The notes below the pieces were generated by a model. That model saw only the letters and a list, made by a program, of their open reading frames with translations, had not been told where the DNA came from and did not search any database. This document shows, one piece after another, positions 1-9,325 of a DNA stretch of 64,000 bases; the first letter of the stretch is position 1; each line of letters starts with the position of its first letter. Source of the DNA: Jeongeupia sp. HS-3 (GTDB taxonomy: Bacteria; Pseudomonadota; Gammaproteobacteria; Burkholderiales; Chitinibacteraceae); contig NZ_AP024094.1 in assembly GCF_015140455.1 (NCBI RefSeq), forward strand, positions 434,001 to 498,000, in the 5' to 3' direction. The position numbers were made by a program, and so were the translations under genes.

Positions 1-140
1 TCGTCGCGGTGTTATTCCTTTGTTTGTTTACCCTTATTTATAATCGTACGCTGATCGATGAACCTGCAACGCAATTGCTCGTGGCTTTGGCTTTAGGGTA
101 CACGGCGAGAAAAAAAGTTCGGGAATCGGGTAATGCTTAA
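1..140 (+). CDS. C-terminal end of a membrane protein of the polysaccharide cluster (5' truncated)
   Basis: The reading frame whose first complete codon is at base 3 stays open from the window edge to a TAA at 138-140. The visible 45 residues start with a hydrophobic stretch (VAVLFLCLFTLIY), then a short loop, another hydrophobic stretch (LLVALALGYTA) and a basic tail ending ARKKVRESGNA. This looks like the last transmembrane segments of an integral membrane protein. The stop overlaps the next gene's ATG (133) by 8 bp, so the two are translationally coupled. In such clusters an O-antigen/exopolysaccharide polymerase or ligase is a plausible identity, but that rests on context only. Confidence 0.6.
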   Translation, partial: VAVLFLCLFTLIYNRTLIDEPATQLLVALALGYTARKKVRESGNA

Positions 141-855
141 ACTCATAAAGCGCCTTGTTTTTAAAATTCAACGGCTCTGGGTGGAGTCCAGTAGTGATCG
201 TTATATTGGATATCTGCGACATAAAGGAGTCAGGGTTGGTCATGGCGTGGTCGTTCATGATCCACGTCGCGTCACGATTGATTTAACCAGACCTTCTCTG
301 GTTAGCATTGGCAATAATGTGCAAATCACGCGCGGTTTCCTGCTGCTGACCCATGGCTATGATTGGTATGTCTTGCGCAACCTGTTTGATGAGGTCTACG
401 CGTCATCGGGGCGCGTGAGTATCGGAAATAATGTGTTCTTCGGGTTTAATGTCACCCTCCTCAAGGGGGTTGAAATCGGTGATAACTGCATTATCGGCAC
501 CGGCGCGGTGGTGACTCGAAGCATTCCCGCTAATTCGGTCGCGGCGGGCGTGCCTGCTCGGGTTATTTGCTCGATCAACGAATACCGGAATAAACGTCGG
601 TCCGAATATGTCGCCGAAGCGAAAGATTATGCCCGCAGCCTCGTTGAGGTATACGGTCGTCGCCCCGTGCGCACCGATTTCTGGGAAGAATTTCCAATTT
701 TCCTGAATGGGGACCAATTGGCGGATGGCGTTCCTGTTAAAGACCAGCTTGGTGCCTCATTCAACACTTATCGTCGCCTTCATCGTGCGCCTTATCAGGG
801 CTTTGAAGATTTTTTGCAGGATTGCGATCTTCCTTCGGTGCAACATGAGTCATAG
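133..855 (+). CDS. Hexapeptide-repeat (left-handed beta-helix) O-acyltransferase of the polysaccharide cluster
   Basis: A 240-residue protein with the isoleucine-rich hexapeptide pattern of left-handed beta-helix acyltransferases. It is clearest around residues 95-140 (IGNNVFFGFNVTLLKGVEIG, then DNCIIGTGAVVTRSIPANSV) and ends in the usual AAGVPARVI turn. A histidine in LTHGYDW (about residue 74) is placed like the catalytic His of WcaF/WcaB/NodL-type enzymes. It probably transfers acetyl from acetyl-CoA to a sugar hydroxyl of the repeat unit in the cytoplasm. The last 75 residues are an unassigned extension. Base composition is low for this genome: bases 181-240 are about 45% GC, against about 62% at 5221-5280, which suggests transfer. 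The acceptor sugar cannot be told from sequence. Confidence 0.85.
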   Translation: MLKLIKRLVFKIQRLWVESSSDRYIGYLRHKGVRVGHGVVVHDPRRVTIDLTRPSLVSIGNNVQITRGFLLLTHGYDWYVLRNLFDEVYASSGRVSIGNNVFFGFNVTLLKGVEIGDNCIIGTGAVVTRSIPANSVAAGVPARVICSINEYRNKRRSEYVAEAKDYARSLVEVYGRRPVRTDFWEEFPIFLNGDQLADGVPVKDQLGASFNTYRRLHRAPYQGFEDFLQDCDLPSVQHES

Positions 856-945
856 ACGATCGCCGGAAGTGAATATTGTCGATTCTGTCGGGGCTGGCCC
901 AGTACACGGCGCATCGGTACGGTTTGTGAACCGGGATCGAAACAA

Positions 946-2364
946 ATGAATGACAAGCATCGAATGATCCATGGCGTGAAATGGGCGGCCGCCCGTGCTT
1001 GGGGTATGAGGCTGTCAAGCCTGCTTGTGTTTATGGTGTTGACACGCTTGCTGTCGCCTGCGGATATTGGCGCAGTGGCCATGGTCTCGGCAATTCTGGC
1101 TATCCTGCTGGCGTTGAGTGAACTGGGTCTGGCCGACTATCTGCTATATGCCGAGGATAGCGAAAAAACAAGAAACCAGATTTTTTTCTTTCAGCTGACA
1201 GTTGCTGCGGTACTGGCGTGCGTCACCTTTATTGCGGCACCTCTGATGCTGGATTTTCTTGGGCGACATGATTCGGCGAATGTGATCAAGGTGCTGTGCT
1301 GGAGCTTGCCGCTGGCCACGCTGACCATGGTGCACGATGCAGTATTGCGAAAGACGCTCGATTTCAAGACCATTGCCGTTCGTTCGTTGATATCGTCGGT
1401 TGCCGGTGCAATGACCGGTATTGCCGCCGCGTTTGCCGGCGCCGGCTTGTGGAGCATCGTTATCAAGCATCTGGTTGAGCTGACGCTGATGGCCGTGCTG
1501 ATCTGGCGTGCATCGTCTTGGCGGCCTACTTGGCAGATCGATTTTTCCGGTTTCAAATCGATTATTTCTTATGGCGGGCATATTGCCGGTGCTCGAATGC
1601 TGGATGTGCTTGCCGCCAATCTGGATGACTTGATAGTCGGTGGTGCCATGGGGCAACGCGAATTGGGTATTTATTCAGTTGGGAAGCGGATCTATCAGAT
1701 CTGCAATGATCTGATTGGCGCGGTGACCTCCCAAGTGGCGGGGCCGGTATTTGCCCGGGCCCAAGGGGATATCGCGCAGTTGCGTGGTATGTATCTTCAG
1801 GCGATGCGGATGTCGGCTTGGCTGGTCATGCCTTTTTATACGACTTTACTGTTGTTTTGCCCGCTGATCGTGCCATTGATATTTGGTGCGCAATGGCAAG
1901 ATTCGGTCTGGGTTTTGCAGCTGTTTTGTGTGGTCGGTTTTCTGTCGCCGCTCAGCCAGTTCAATTGGGCGGTATTCATGGCTGCGGCACCATCAAGAAT
2001 CAGTCTGTTCTATTCTGTCCTGCGTAACGGATTTTCGATGGCGGCCTTGCTGGTTGGTGGCCTATTCGGCATGAATGGTATTTTGTTCTCGCAAATAGGC
2101 CGGTCTATCATCCTCTTCCTGACGGGTCGCGGGTATTTGTTTCGGTATGTCCAGATTCATCTCCGTAGTTTTCCCGCCGCGCTCGTTCCCGCCCTCATGT
2201 CAACGGGCTTGATCGCGCTGGGCGTGTTGCTGGTGCGCATGATGACCACCGGCTTGGTGCCGTGGTTGAGCTGGGGGCTGCAAATGCTTTTGGGGGGGGC
2301 TCTTCTTCTGGCCTCTTGTGCATTGCTGTATCGCAGCATCCGATCGCAGCAGATCAGCGCGTAA
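946..2364 (+). CDS. Polysaccharide repeat-unit flippase, Wzx/WzxC type (MOP superfamily)
   Basis: A 472-residue, very hydrophobic protein with about 12 predicted membrane helices spread along its whole length. The N-terminal part (VKWAAARAWGMRLSSLLVFM, then LTRLLSPADIGAVAMV) is typical of WzxC/AmsL-like oligosaccharide flippases. The role would be moving undecaprenyl-linked repeat units from the inner to the outer face of the cytoplasmic membrane. The start ATG at 946 follows a 90 bp gap with only a weak ribosome site. It sits between an acyltransferase and a pyruvyl transferase, which fits a Wzx/Wzy-dependent exopolysaccharide or O-antigen cluster. The substrate sugar is unknown. Confidence 0.85.
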   Translation: MNDKHRMIHGVKWAAARAWGMRLSSLLVFMVLTRLLSPADIGAVAMVSAILAILLALSELGLADYLLYAEDSEKTRNQIFFFQLTVAAVLACVTFIAAPLMLDFLGRHDSANVIKVLCWSLPLATLTMVHDAVLRKTLDFKTIAVRSLISSVAGAMTGIAAAFAGAGLWSIVIKHLVELTLMAVLIWRASSWRPTWQIDFSGFKSIISYGGHIAGARMLDVLAANLDDLIVGGAMGQRELGIYSVGKRIYQICNDLIGAVTSQVAGPVFARAQGDIAQLRGMYLQAMRMSAWLVMPFYTTLLLFCPLIVPLIFGAQWQDSVWVLQLFCVVGFLSPLSQFNWAVFMAAAPSRISLFYSVLRNGFSMAALLVGGLFGMNGILFSQIGRSIILFLTGRGYLFRYVQIHLRSFPAALVPALMSTGLIALGVLLVRMMTTGLVPWLSWGLQMLLGGALLLASCALLYRSIRSQQISA

Positions 2365-2422
2365 AGAGCGTGGCGTTCAAGTAATGAACGGGTAAAAAAA
2401 TTCCATTGAAGCGTGATTGATA

Positions 2423-3433
2423 ATGAAACATATAGAGCTAATTTCCTCTTTGCAGTCCAAACTGGTGGATGTTCTGGATCCATACATCAAGCCAGGCATG
2501 CGCGTGGCATTGATCGATTTTCCGCACCATGCCAATGCCGGTGATTCGTATATATGGTTTGGGCAGATCGAGTACCTGCTGCGGAGGGGGGCGAATATCG
2601 TCTATGTTTGCTGGAATGGCGCCTATGATCCTGACTGCATCAAGCATGTGCTTGGTCCGCAAGGAGTGGTGCTTTTTCACGGTGGTGGCAATTTTGGCGA
2701 TCGTTGGTCCGAGCCGCATGCGCTGCGTCTGCGAGTGCTGAATGATCTCAAGGGGCATCGGGTCATTCAATTTCCGCAAACCGTGCGCTTTGACCATGCC
2801 GAAAATATCGTGGCCACTCAGGCTGCCGTTGCCGAGCATGGCGATTTTGTTCTGTTTGTCCGCGATCAGGCATCGTATGATTTTTCCACCGCGCATTTTG
2901 GGTGCCCGGTTGAATTGAGTCCGGACATGGCTTTCTTTATCGGTGCCCGCAAGCCCGTGTCGGTACTTCGTGACGGTATTGTATTGGCGCGTACCGATAT
3001 CGAATCGGCGGGTCCCAAGGCGGTGGCGCATCTCGATCTGACAATGCTGCCTGGGGTTTGGCTACGCGATGATTGGCTTGTGCCTGATTGGGCCGAGGCT
3101 AAGCTGACCAATTTTCTGTGTCGTTTCAATCGGCGCTGGAACCGGAATGCGCTGGGCCGGGCGTTGATGGTCATTCTGGCGAATCGATTGGCATCCCAAC
3201 GGCTCAAGCGGGGTATACGGCAATTGTCCAGTGGCCGCTTGGTGGTCACCGATCGCTTGCATGCCCATATCCTGTGCTTGTTGCTGGGCAAGCGGCATAT
3301 GGTGATGGATAACGATTATGGAAAAATTTCCACCTTCCATCAGGCTTGGACTCGTTCCGCCGAGGATGCCAAGTTTGTTCGTGTGCTCAACGATATTCCG
3401 CAACAGTTGCGTGCAATGGCGGATGCCACATGA
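2423..3433 (+). CDS. Polysaccharide pyruvyl transferase family protein
   Basis: A 336-residue protein from ATG 2423; an in-frame TTG at 2417 is a less likely start. It has the family landmarks in order: a nucleotide-binding-like start with HHANAGDSYIWFG (about residues 32-44), the glycine-rich GGGNFGD motif near residue 90, PQTVRF near residue 115, and DRLHAHILC near residue 275. The same family includes WcaK, CsaB and EpsI/O. It would add a pyruvate ketal from phosphoenolpyruvate to a sugar of the growing polysaccharide and so give it negative charge. Some members transfer sugars instead, so the reaction is inferred. Its stop overlaps the next start by 4 bp (ATGA at 3430). Confidence 0.85.
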   Translation: MKHIELISSLQSKLVDVLDPYIKPGMRVALIDFPHHANAGDSYIWFGQIEYLLRRGANIVYVCWNGAYDPDCIKHVLGPQGVVLFHGGGNFGDRWSEPHALRLRVLNDLKGHRVIQFPQTVRFDHAENIVATQAAVAEHGDFVLFVRDQASYDFSTAHFGCPVELSPDMAFFIGARKPVSVLRDGIVLARTDIESAGPKAVAHLDLTMLPGVWLRDDWLVPDWAEAKLTNFLCRFNRRWNRNALGRALMVILANRLASQRLKRGIRQLSSGRLVVTDRLHAHILCLLLGKRHMVMDNDYGKISTFHQAWTRSAEDAKFVRVLNDIPQQLRAMADAT

Positions 3434-4578
3434 AAGCCCGGATAGTCATCGCCACATGGTTTTACGAAGGTCAACCGGGTTTTCTGGATTTCAAATACCG
3501 GATTGAGGCGTTGGCAAGGCGCTATCAGGTGACGCTGTTGTTGCGGCATGAATGCTTTCGGAGTGAGTTTGCCGACCTTCCCCTGACGATTCAGGTCTTG
3601 CACACCAAGGGCACCAGCGTGCGAGAACAATTTGGTTTTTTGCGCCGTTGTGCCCGCACGGTGAAAAACGATAGCGCCGATTTGCTGGTTTTGCTCGGAT
3701 CGCAACTGGCCCTGTGCGCCTATATGGTCAAATCGGTGCCGACCTTGCTGTACTGGAACGAGCATCCGACGCATTTCTTTTATCCGGATTACCGTAATCC
3801 GCTCAAACGGCTGGTTTATCGCAGCCTGTTGCGCGGTAATTATGCGGCTGGCAAGCGGGTGACGCGGGTGATGCCGATCGGCGAGGCGCATCGAGAGGAT
3901 TTGATCGCCAATGGCGTACCCGCTGCGCGTGCCGAACTGATCTATATGGGTGTCGAAGACCGGTTTGGCTATCTGGCCAAGGTCAACAGCGGCCCGGCTT
4001 TGCGTTTGGTTTATACCGGCACCGTCATCAAGGAGCGCGGCCGTGACGTGATGCTCGAAGGCGTGGCATTGGCGCGCCGGCAGGGCCTGGATGTGCGACT
4101 GACCATTGTCGGCGCGGGCGAGGATCAGTTGGTTTATTGCCGCGATTACGCGAGTACGCTCGGGATTGCCGATGCCGTCGACATTGTCGGGCGCGTGCCG
4201 GGCAGCGCGATTCCGGCTTATCTCGCCGAGGCCGACGTGGGCATCTGCATTTGGGAGGACCGGGTCTGGTGGCGCTTCAATCCGCCGACCAAATTGTTCG
4301 AATACCTCGTCGCCGGCTTGCCGGTGATGGCAAGCCGGATCCGCACGCATACCGATTACATCCACGATGGCGCCAATGGCTGGATTTTCGACTACGACGC
4401 GGCGGCATTCGCCGAATGTCTGCAGCGGATTCAGGATCAACGCGCTGAATTACCGGCCGTATCGTTACGCGCGCACGGCTCGGGTCAGCGATACCTCTGG
4501 TCCCACATCGAACCCCAGTTTCTCGCCGTGGTTGACGACGCGCTGAACCCCGGCCAATCCAGCCGTGTCCCGGCATGA
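3430..4578 (+). CDS. Glycosyltransferase, GT4-like
   Basis: A 382-residue protein. I chose ATG 3430 because it overlaps the upstream TGA (ATGA) and begins the conserved fold (MKARIVIATWFYEGQPGFLD). The C-terminal half carries the GT-B nucleotide-sugar domain: LRLVYTGTVIKERGRDVMLE, then VDIVGRVPGSAIPAYLAEAD and PPTKLFEYLVAGLPVMAS, where the E of LFEYL stands at the usual GT4 donor-binding position. It would act on a lipid-linked intermediate at the cytoplasmic face. It is one of four GT4 genes in the cluster, which suggests a repeat unit of several sugars. Donor and acceptor are unknown. Confidence 0.85.
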   Translation: MKARIVIATWFYEGQPGFLDFKYRIEALARRYQVTLLLRHECFRSEFADLPLTIQVLHTKGTSVREQFGFLRRCARTVKNDSADLLVLLGSQLALCAYMVKSVPTLLYWNEHPTHFFYPDYRNPLKRLVYRSLLRGNYAAGKRVTRVMPIGEAHREDLIANGVPAARAELIYMGVEDRFGYLAKVNSGPALRLVYTGTVIKERGRDVMLEGVALARRQGLDVRLTIVGAGEDQLVYCRDYASTLGIADAVDIVGRVPGSAIPAYLAEADVGICIWEDRVWWRFNPPTKLFEYLVAGLPVMASRIRTHTDYIHDGANGWIFDYDAAAFAECLQRIQDQRAELPAVSLRAHGSGQRYLWSHIEPQFLAVVDDALNPGQSSRVPA

Positions 4579-4585
4579 GAATGTT

Positions 4586-5782
4586 ATGCGCATGATTCAG
4601 TTTGTCCCCGAAACGCTGCCCACCCATCGTGCCGATGTACAGGCGCTGTTTGCCCGTTATTTACCACGTCTGGGCATCACCAACGATATCGTCGGCTATG
4701 CCCGGACACAGCCGTCGTCAGTACCCCTGGAATGGGGCGGTGGCGAGATCGTTGCGGTCGGCGCGGGGCAACGCAAGCTGTTGGCGCATTTCGGTTTTGC
4801 CGCGACATTGTTTAATGCAGGCATGCGTCGTGATTATCGCTTGTTGCAGGTGCGCGATATGGTCTGGGCCGGCCTGTTGGGGCTGATTGTCGCCAAATTG
4901 ACCGGTAAGCGCTTTTGCTACTGGATGTCGTTCCTGATGAGCGAAAGCCGCATGCGCCGGGCACGCGATCGCAGCGAAAGCGTCTCGGCACTGAAACGCC
5001 CGCTGCTGTTTGCCAAGGGCTGGCTGGAGTACCAACTGCTGTATCGGCTGATCTTGCCGCAGGCCGATCATGTCTTCACCCAAAGCGCTGCGATGAGCGA
5101 CTACGTGGCGGGCAAGGGTATTGCGGCGGCCAGGCTGTCGGCGGTGCCGATGGGCGTCGATCTGGAACGCGTTGCCGCGATCACCCCGCAGCGCTGGCCG
5201 GCGTGGCCCGATGGCCCGGTGGTGTGCTACCTCGGCGCACTCGACCGTTTGCGCGGGCTCGAAGTGCTGATTGAAGCGATTGCGCAATTGCAGCAAACCC
5301 TTCCCGGCGTGCGCCTGCTGCTGATCGGCGATGGCTCGCATCCGCCCGAGCGGGCGTTTCTGGAGCAACGCGCCGCCGAGCTGGGTGTTGGCGACGTGGT
5401 GCAGATCACCGGTTGGTTGCCGAGCGAGCAGGCGTGGTCGCTGGTGGCCGCTTGCGATGTGGCGCTGTCCTATGTGCCGCGCGGTTTTCTGTTCGACGTG
5501 TCCTCGCCGACCAAACTTGCCGAATATCTGTCGATCGGCATGCCGTCCGTCGCCAACGATTCGCCCGATCAGGCGGTGGTGCTTGGTGACTCGGAGCGTG
5601 GCTGGCTGACCGATGGCTCGGCGGACGGGTTTGTCAAGTCAATTACAGTAGCATTACAACAACCTGCCATTGCACGATTGCGCGCAGCGGCAGGGCGTGC
5701 CTACATTGAGCAGCATCGAAGCTATGCTCGTCTCGCCGAGGGGGTAGCCGAGACTTATCTTCGACTCGCTGGAGCACAATGA
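4586..5782 (+). CDS. Glycosyltransferase, GT4-like
   Basis: About 398 residues from ATG 4586; ATG 4592 and GTG 4565 are other possible starts. The N-terminal half has the acceptor-side GT-B fold, with a long amphipathic stretch and HVFTQSAAMSDYVAGKGI. The C-terminal half has VVCYLGALDRLRGLEVLIEA, LLLIGDGSHPPE and SSPTKLAEYLSIGMPSVAND, typical of GT4. It lies 7 bp after the previous gene and overlaps the next start by 4 bp, so it belongs to the same transcript. It should add one sugar of the repeat unit; the specificity is not readable from sequence. Confidence 0.85.
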   Translation: MRMIQFVPETLPTHRADVQALFARYLPRLGITNDIVGYARTQPSSVPLEWGGGEIVAVGAGQRKLLAHFGFAATLFNAGMRRDYRLLQVRDMVWAGLLGLIVAKLTGKRFCYWMSFLMSESRMRRARDRSESVSALKRPLLFAKGWLEYQLLYRLILPQADHVFTQSAAMSDYVAGKGIAAARLSAVPMGVDLERVAAITPQRWPAWPDGPVVCYLGALDRLRGLEVLIEAIAQLQQTLPGVRLLLIGDGSHPPERAFLEQRAAELGVGDVVQITGWLPSEQAWSLVAACDVALSYVPRGFLFDVSSPTKLAEYLSIGMPSVANDSPDQAVVLGDSERGWLTDGSADGFVKSITVALQQPAIARLRAAAGRAYIEQHRSYARLAEGVAETYLRLAGAQ

Positions 5783-8070
5783 TGACACGCTCGTTCCTCA
5801 GGGCAGCCTGCCTGCTTGCGGTGGTGCAGTTATTCGGTTGCGGCAAGGGCCAGCCCGATTTCGGCCTGGCCGGCTCGTTCTTGCCGGCGGCGACCGCCAG
5901 CGGGCTTTCATCCGGTGCCGACGGCGTATATGGGGCGCCGCAGGACTGGCTGACGCTGACCCGGCCCGAGCTGGCGATCCAGCCCGGCAGCCCGCTGGAT
6001 TTCAGTGGCCTTTTTCCCGAGCAGCGTATCGACGGGCCGATCCGTATCGATGGCGACGGGCATTTCGTCAACAACGCCGGCCGGGTGCGCTTTAGTTGCG
6101 CATCGGCGAGCTTCACGCCGGCTTATGGCGCTTATCCCGATCACGCTACGGCATTGGCTTATGCGCGGCAATTCCGCATGGCCGGCTACAACCTGGTGCG
6201 TTTTCATTTCACCGACGCCAATCTGATGAACGGCCGCAAGGTCGATTTTGACTACGATCCGGAACAGCTGGATCGGTTCTTCTTCTTCCAGAAGGCGCTC
6301 AAAGACGAGGGCATCTATTGGTTTGTCGATGGGATGACCTCGTGGAACGGCGCCAAGGGCGACGTTCAACCCGATCGCTGGGCCGGCAAGTACAACCTGA
6401 AGGTGGACGTGCATGTCGATCCGGCGGCGCGGCAACACTGGCTCTCGCTGGTGCAGACGCTGTATGGCCGGGTGAATCCGTATACGGGGAAGAGCACGCT
6501 GGCCGACGATGCCTTGGCCGGGGTGATTCAGGTCAACGAAGGCGGCTTGCACTTTTTATCGATGGTGGCGAGGAAGGTCCCGGCGGCAATCCGGCCCGGA
6601 CTGCGGGCGTGGCTGACACAACGCTACCCGGATCCGGCGCGGTTCGAGGCGGTCTGGGGCCAGCCATATGGCGCGATCGCCGACGATACCCTGGTGCTGC
6701 CGGACCCGGTGAGCAGCACCGCGGCCATGACCGACGTACTTGCCTATTTCAGCGTGCTGGAGCGTGACACCGCCAGCTGGATGAGTGCGCGCCTGCGCGA
6801 ACTCGGCTACCAGGGGCCGATCACCTCGTACGACAACAATCCATCGATGCAAGGCTGGCAGAGCCGGAATCAGTTCGACTGGGTCGACATGCACGCCTAC
6901 AAGGGGGAGCCGAGCCAGTTCGTGAGTCCGGGCAGCGTGCTGGCCAACACCAGCTCCTTCGATGGGCGTTTGCGTTATTACCAGTTGCTGGCGCAGAACC
7001 GCATCGCCGGCAAGCCGTTCACCGTGACCGAGTACGGCCAGCCGTTCTGGAGCGAGTGGCGCCGCGAAGCCAGTCTGGTGATGCCGGCCTATGCCGCGCT
7101 GCAGGATTGGGATGCGTTCTGCCAGCATGGCAACAGCTCGGCGGAGCTGAGCTACGGTCGCAGCAGTGGTTGGCACACCGCGCTGCGGCCGTATGCCGTT
7201 GGCTACGATCCGGTCGCCGTGGTCGGCGAACGCCTGATGGCCTTGCTGTATCGGCGCGGCGATCTGCAGGCGGATAGTCCGCGCGTGCGGCTGGTGCTGG
7301 GACAGGGCGCGGCCGATGCGGCGACGTTCAAGTACTGGGGGATCACCGATAGCTATGGCGAGATCGGCTTGTTGCGCGGCATCGAATCGGCGCCGGCGCC
7401 ACTGGATCAGCCGGGGGTGCTGAATGTCACCGTTGAATCGCCATCGACATTCAGCCTGGCCATGGCCGGCCTCGCCCGACGTACCGGGCTGGTACCCGAG
7501 ACCCCGAAAGGGGGCATGGCCGCTCAGTTACCGGTCAGCGCCCTGAACGAATCACGCCCCGTCGACGGCTACTTCCGCAGCAAGGAGGGGCAGATCGTCG
7601 TCGATGCCCGTGCCCGGACCATGACGGTGATGACGCCGCGCACGCAGGCGCTGTTGCTGTCGCAAGCCGGCGAGGCGCAGCCGGCCGGCGTGTTCAAACA
7701 ACTAACGGTAAACACCCCGATGCTGGTGGCGCTGTCATCGCTCGACCCTCAAGCCTTGTCGCAAAGCCGCAATGCCCTGCTGATGCTGGCCAGCGACGCG
7801 CTCAACAGCAATATGGGCTTTGACGATGCCGGGCGGACCACGCTGCGCCGGCTTGGCAGCTTTCCGCTGAAGATGCCGCCGTCGCAGGTCGCACTGGGGC
7901 TGGATCTCGGCGCGGTGACCAGCGCCAGCGCGACGGTGCTCAACCTCGACGGCAGCGCCGCGCGCAGCGTGCCGGTGACGCTGCAGAACGGCCTGCTGAT
8001 GCTTGAACTTGATGACGCGGCGGCCGGTTCGGATCCGACCGTCTACGTGCAGTTGCAACTGACGCGATGA
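5779..8070 (+). CDS. Exported lipoprotein with a clan GH-A glycoside hydrolase-like domain
   Basis: A 763-residue protein. A basic start and hydrophobic core end at a probable lipobox, LFG-Cys21, so it is predicted to be exported and lipid-anchored. The central part reads as a TIM-barrel glycosidase: NLVRFHF, then GVIQVNEGG with Glu254 in the Asn-Glu arrangement of a clan GH-A acid/base, and FTVTEYGQPFW with Glu418 in the position of the nucleophile. About 250 further residues follow, probably beta-sandwich modules. It sits between glycosyltransferase genes with an ATGA overlap upstream. A polysaccharide-cleaving or length-trimming role in the periplasm is likely, like the glycosidases found in alginate, Psl and Pel clusters. 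The GH family and substrate are not assigned. Confidence 0.75.
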   Translation: MMTRSFLRAACLLAVVQLFGCGKGQPDFGLAGSFLPAATASGLSSGADGVYGAPQDWLTLTRPELAIQPGSPLDFSGLFPEQRIDGPIRIDGDGHFVNNAGRVRFSCASASFTPAYGAYPDHATALAYARQFRMAGYNLVRFHFTDANLMNGRKVDFDYDPEQLDRFFFFQKALKDEGIYWFVDGMTSWNGAKGDVQPDRWAGKYNLKVDVHVDPAARQHWLSLVQTLYGRVNPYTGKSTLADDALAGVIQVNEGGLHFLSMVARKVPAAIRPGLRAWLTQRYPDPARFEAVWGQPYGAIADDTLVLPDPVSSTAAMTDVLAYFSVLERDTASWMSARLRELGYQGPITSYDNNPSMQGWQSRNQFDWVDMHAYKGEPSQFVSPGSVLANTSSFDGRLRYYQLLAQNRIAGKPFTVTEYGQPFWSEWRREASLVMPAYAALQDWDAFCQHGNSSAELSYGRSSGWHTALRPYAVGYDPVAVVGERLMALLYRRGDLQADSPRVRLVLGQGAADAATFKYWGITDSYGEIGLLRGIESAPAPLDQPGVLNVTVESPSTFSLAMAGLARRTGLVPETPKGGMAAQLPVSALNESRPVDGYFRSKEGQIVVDARARTMTVMTPRTQALLLSQAGEAQPAGVFKQLTVNTPMLVALSSLDPQALSQSRNALLMLASDALNSNMGFDDAGRTTLRRLGSFPLKMPPSQVALGLDLGAVTSASATVLNLDGSAARSVPVTLQNGLLMLELDDAAAGSDPTVYVQLQLTR

Positions 8071-8098
8071 AAGAATGAACACATGACTGGAGAGCAAA

Positions 8099-9325
8099 GT
8101 GCCCACGCTGTTGGCCATCAATAACTACCACTATCGCCGCGGCGGCGCCGACGTCGTTTATCTGGAGCAGTCGCGTTTGCTGCGTGAGCAGGGTTGGCAG
8201 GTCGCCGACTTTGCCATGCAGCACCCGCGCAACGAGGCAACCGACTATGGTGAGCATTTCGCCGAGGAGATCGAGCTGGGCCATGCCTATGGCCCCCTGA
8301 CCAAGGCCAGGCACGCGGCCAAGATCATCTACTCGTTCGAGTCGGCAAAGAAAATCCGCAAGCTGATCGAGCAGGTGAAGCCGGATGTGGTGCACGCGCA
8401 TAACGTTTACCACCATCTGTCGCCATCGGTGCTCAAGGCCGCACACGATTGCGGCGTGCCGGTGGTGCTGACCGCGCATGATCTGAAGCTGCTCTGCCCG
8501 GCGTACAGCATGCTTTCACACGGCAAGGTGTGCGAAGACTGCAATACTCGCGGCCGCAAAGCGCTGCTGGAAAAACGCTGCATGAAAGGCTCGCTGGCGC
8601 TGAGCGGGCTGATCTATCTGGAGTCGAGCATTCACGATGCTCTGGGGCTGTATCGCAAGCACATCGACCGGCTGATCTCGCCCAGTCATTTCCTGATGAA
8701 CAAATTCAGCGAATGGCGCTGGGATGGCGCGCCCTTGAGTCACGTGCCCAATTTTGCCGATGTCGATGCGCTGCAACCGCAGTACGAAGCCGGCAAGCAT
8801 TTCCTCTATTTTGGCCGTCTGAGCCAGGAAAAGGGTTTGCCGACGCTGATCGATGCCGTGGCCAAGGCCGGCGTCGAATTGTGGGTGGTCGGCACCGGCC
8901 CGCTGGAGGCCGAGCTGCAACAGCAGGCCGAAAGCAGCGGCGCCAAGGTGAGATTTTGCGGTTTTCAAAAAGGCGAGGCGCTGTGGCAACTGGTTCGCAC
9001 TTGCCGTGCCATCGTGCTGGCATCGGAGTGCTATGAAAACGCGCCGCTGACGATCATCGAAGCCTATGCCTGCGGTAAACCGGCCATCGGCGCCCGTATT
9101 GGCGGCATCCCCGAGCTGATTCGTCCGGGTGAAACCGGCGCCATCTTTGAAAGCGGCAATAGCGACGATCTGGCGCGTGTGCTGCGCGACTATGTGCGCA
9201 TGAGCGATGCCGACGTCGCCGAGCAAGGTCGCAAGGCCAGGGCATGGGCGGAGCAGGATTTCACTGTCGAGCGGCACGTTTCCCGACTGATGCAGGTTTA
9301 TCGCGATGTGGGGGTGAAGGTATGA
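8099..9325 (+). CDS. Glycosyltransferase, GT4-like, with a cysteine-rich insert
   Basis: A 408-residue protein starting at GTG 8099, supported by a good ribosome site (GGAGAG) about 7 bases upstream. The N-terminal domain has VVHAHNVYHHLSPSV and VVLTAHDLKLLCPAY. A short cysteine-containing insert follows (CEDC near residue 142, then a Cys near residue 160), which may bind metal as in many GT4 enzymes of this layout. The C-terminal domain has FLYFGRLSQEKGLPTLIDA, LWVVGTGPLEAEL and ENAPLTIIEAYACGKPAIGA, with the E-x7-E-like donor motif. It would add a sugar to the lipid-linked repeat unit. Its stop overlaps the next start by 4 bp. Confidence 0.87.
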   Translation: MPTLLAINNYHYRRGGADVVYLEQSRLLREQGWQVADFAMQHPRNEATDYGEHFAEEIELGHAYGPLTKARHAAKIIYSFESAKKIRKLIEQVKPDVVHAHNVYHHLSPSVLKAAHDCGVPVVLTAHDLKLLCPAYSMLSHGKVCEDCNTRGRKALLEKRCMKGSLALSGLIYLESSIHDALGLYRKHIDRLISPSHFLMNKFSEWRWDGAPLSHVPNFADVDALQPQYEAGKHFLYFGRLSQEKGLPTLIDAVAKAGVELWVVGTGPLEAELQQQAESSGAKVRFCGFQKGEALWQLVRTCRAIVLASECYENAPLTIIEAYACGKPAIGARIGGIPELIRPGETGAIFESGNSDDLARVLRDYVRMSDADVAEQGRKARAWAEQDFTVERHVSRLMQVYRDVGVKV

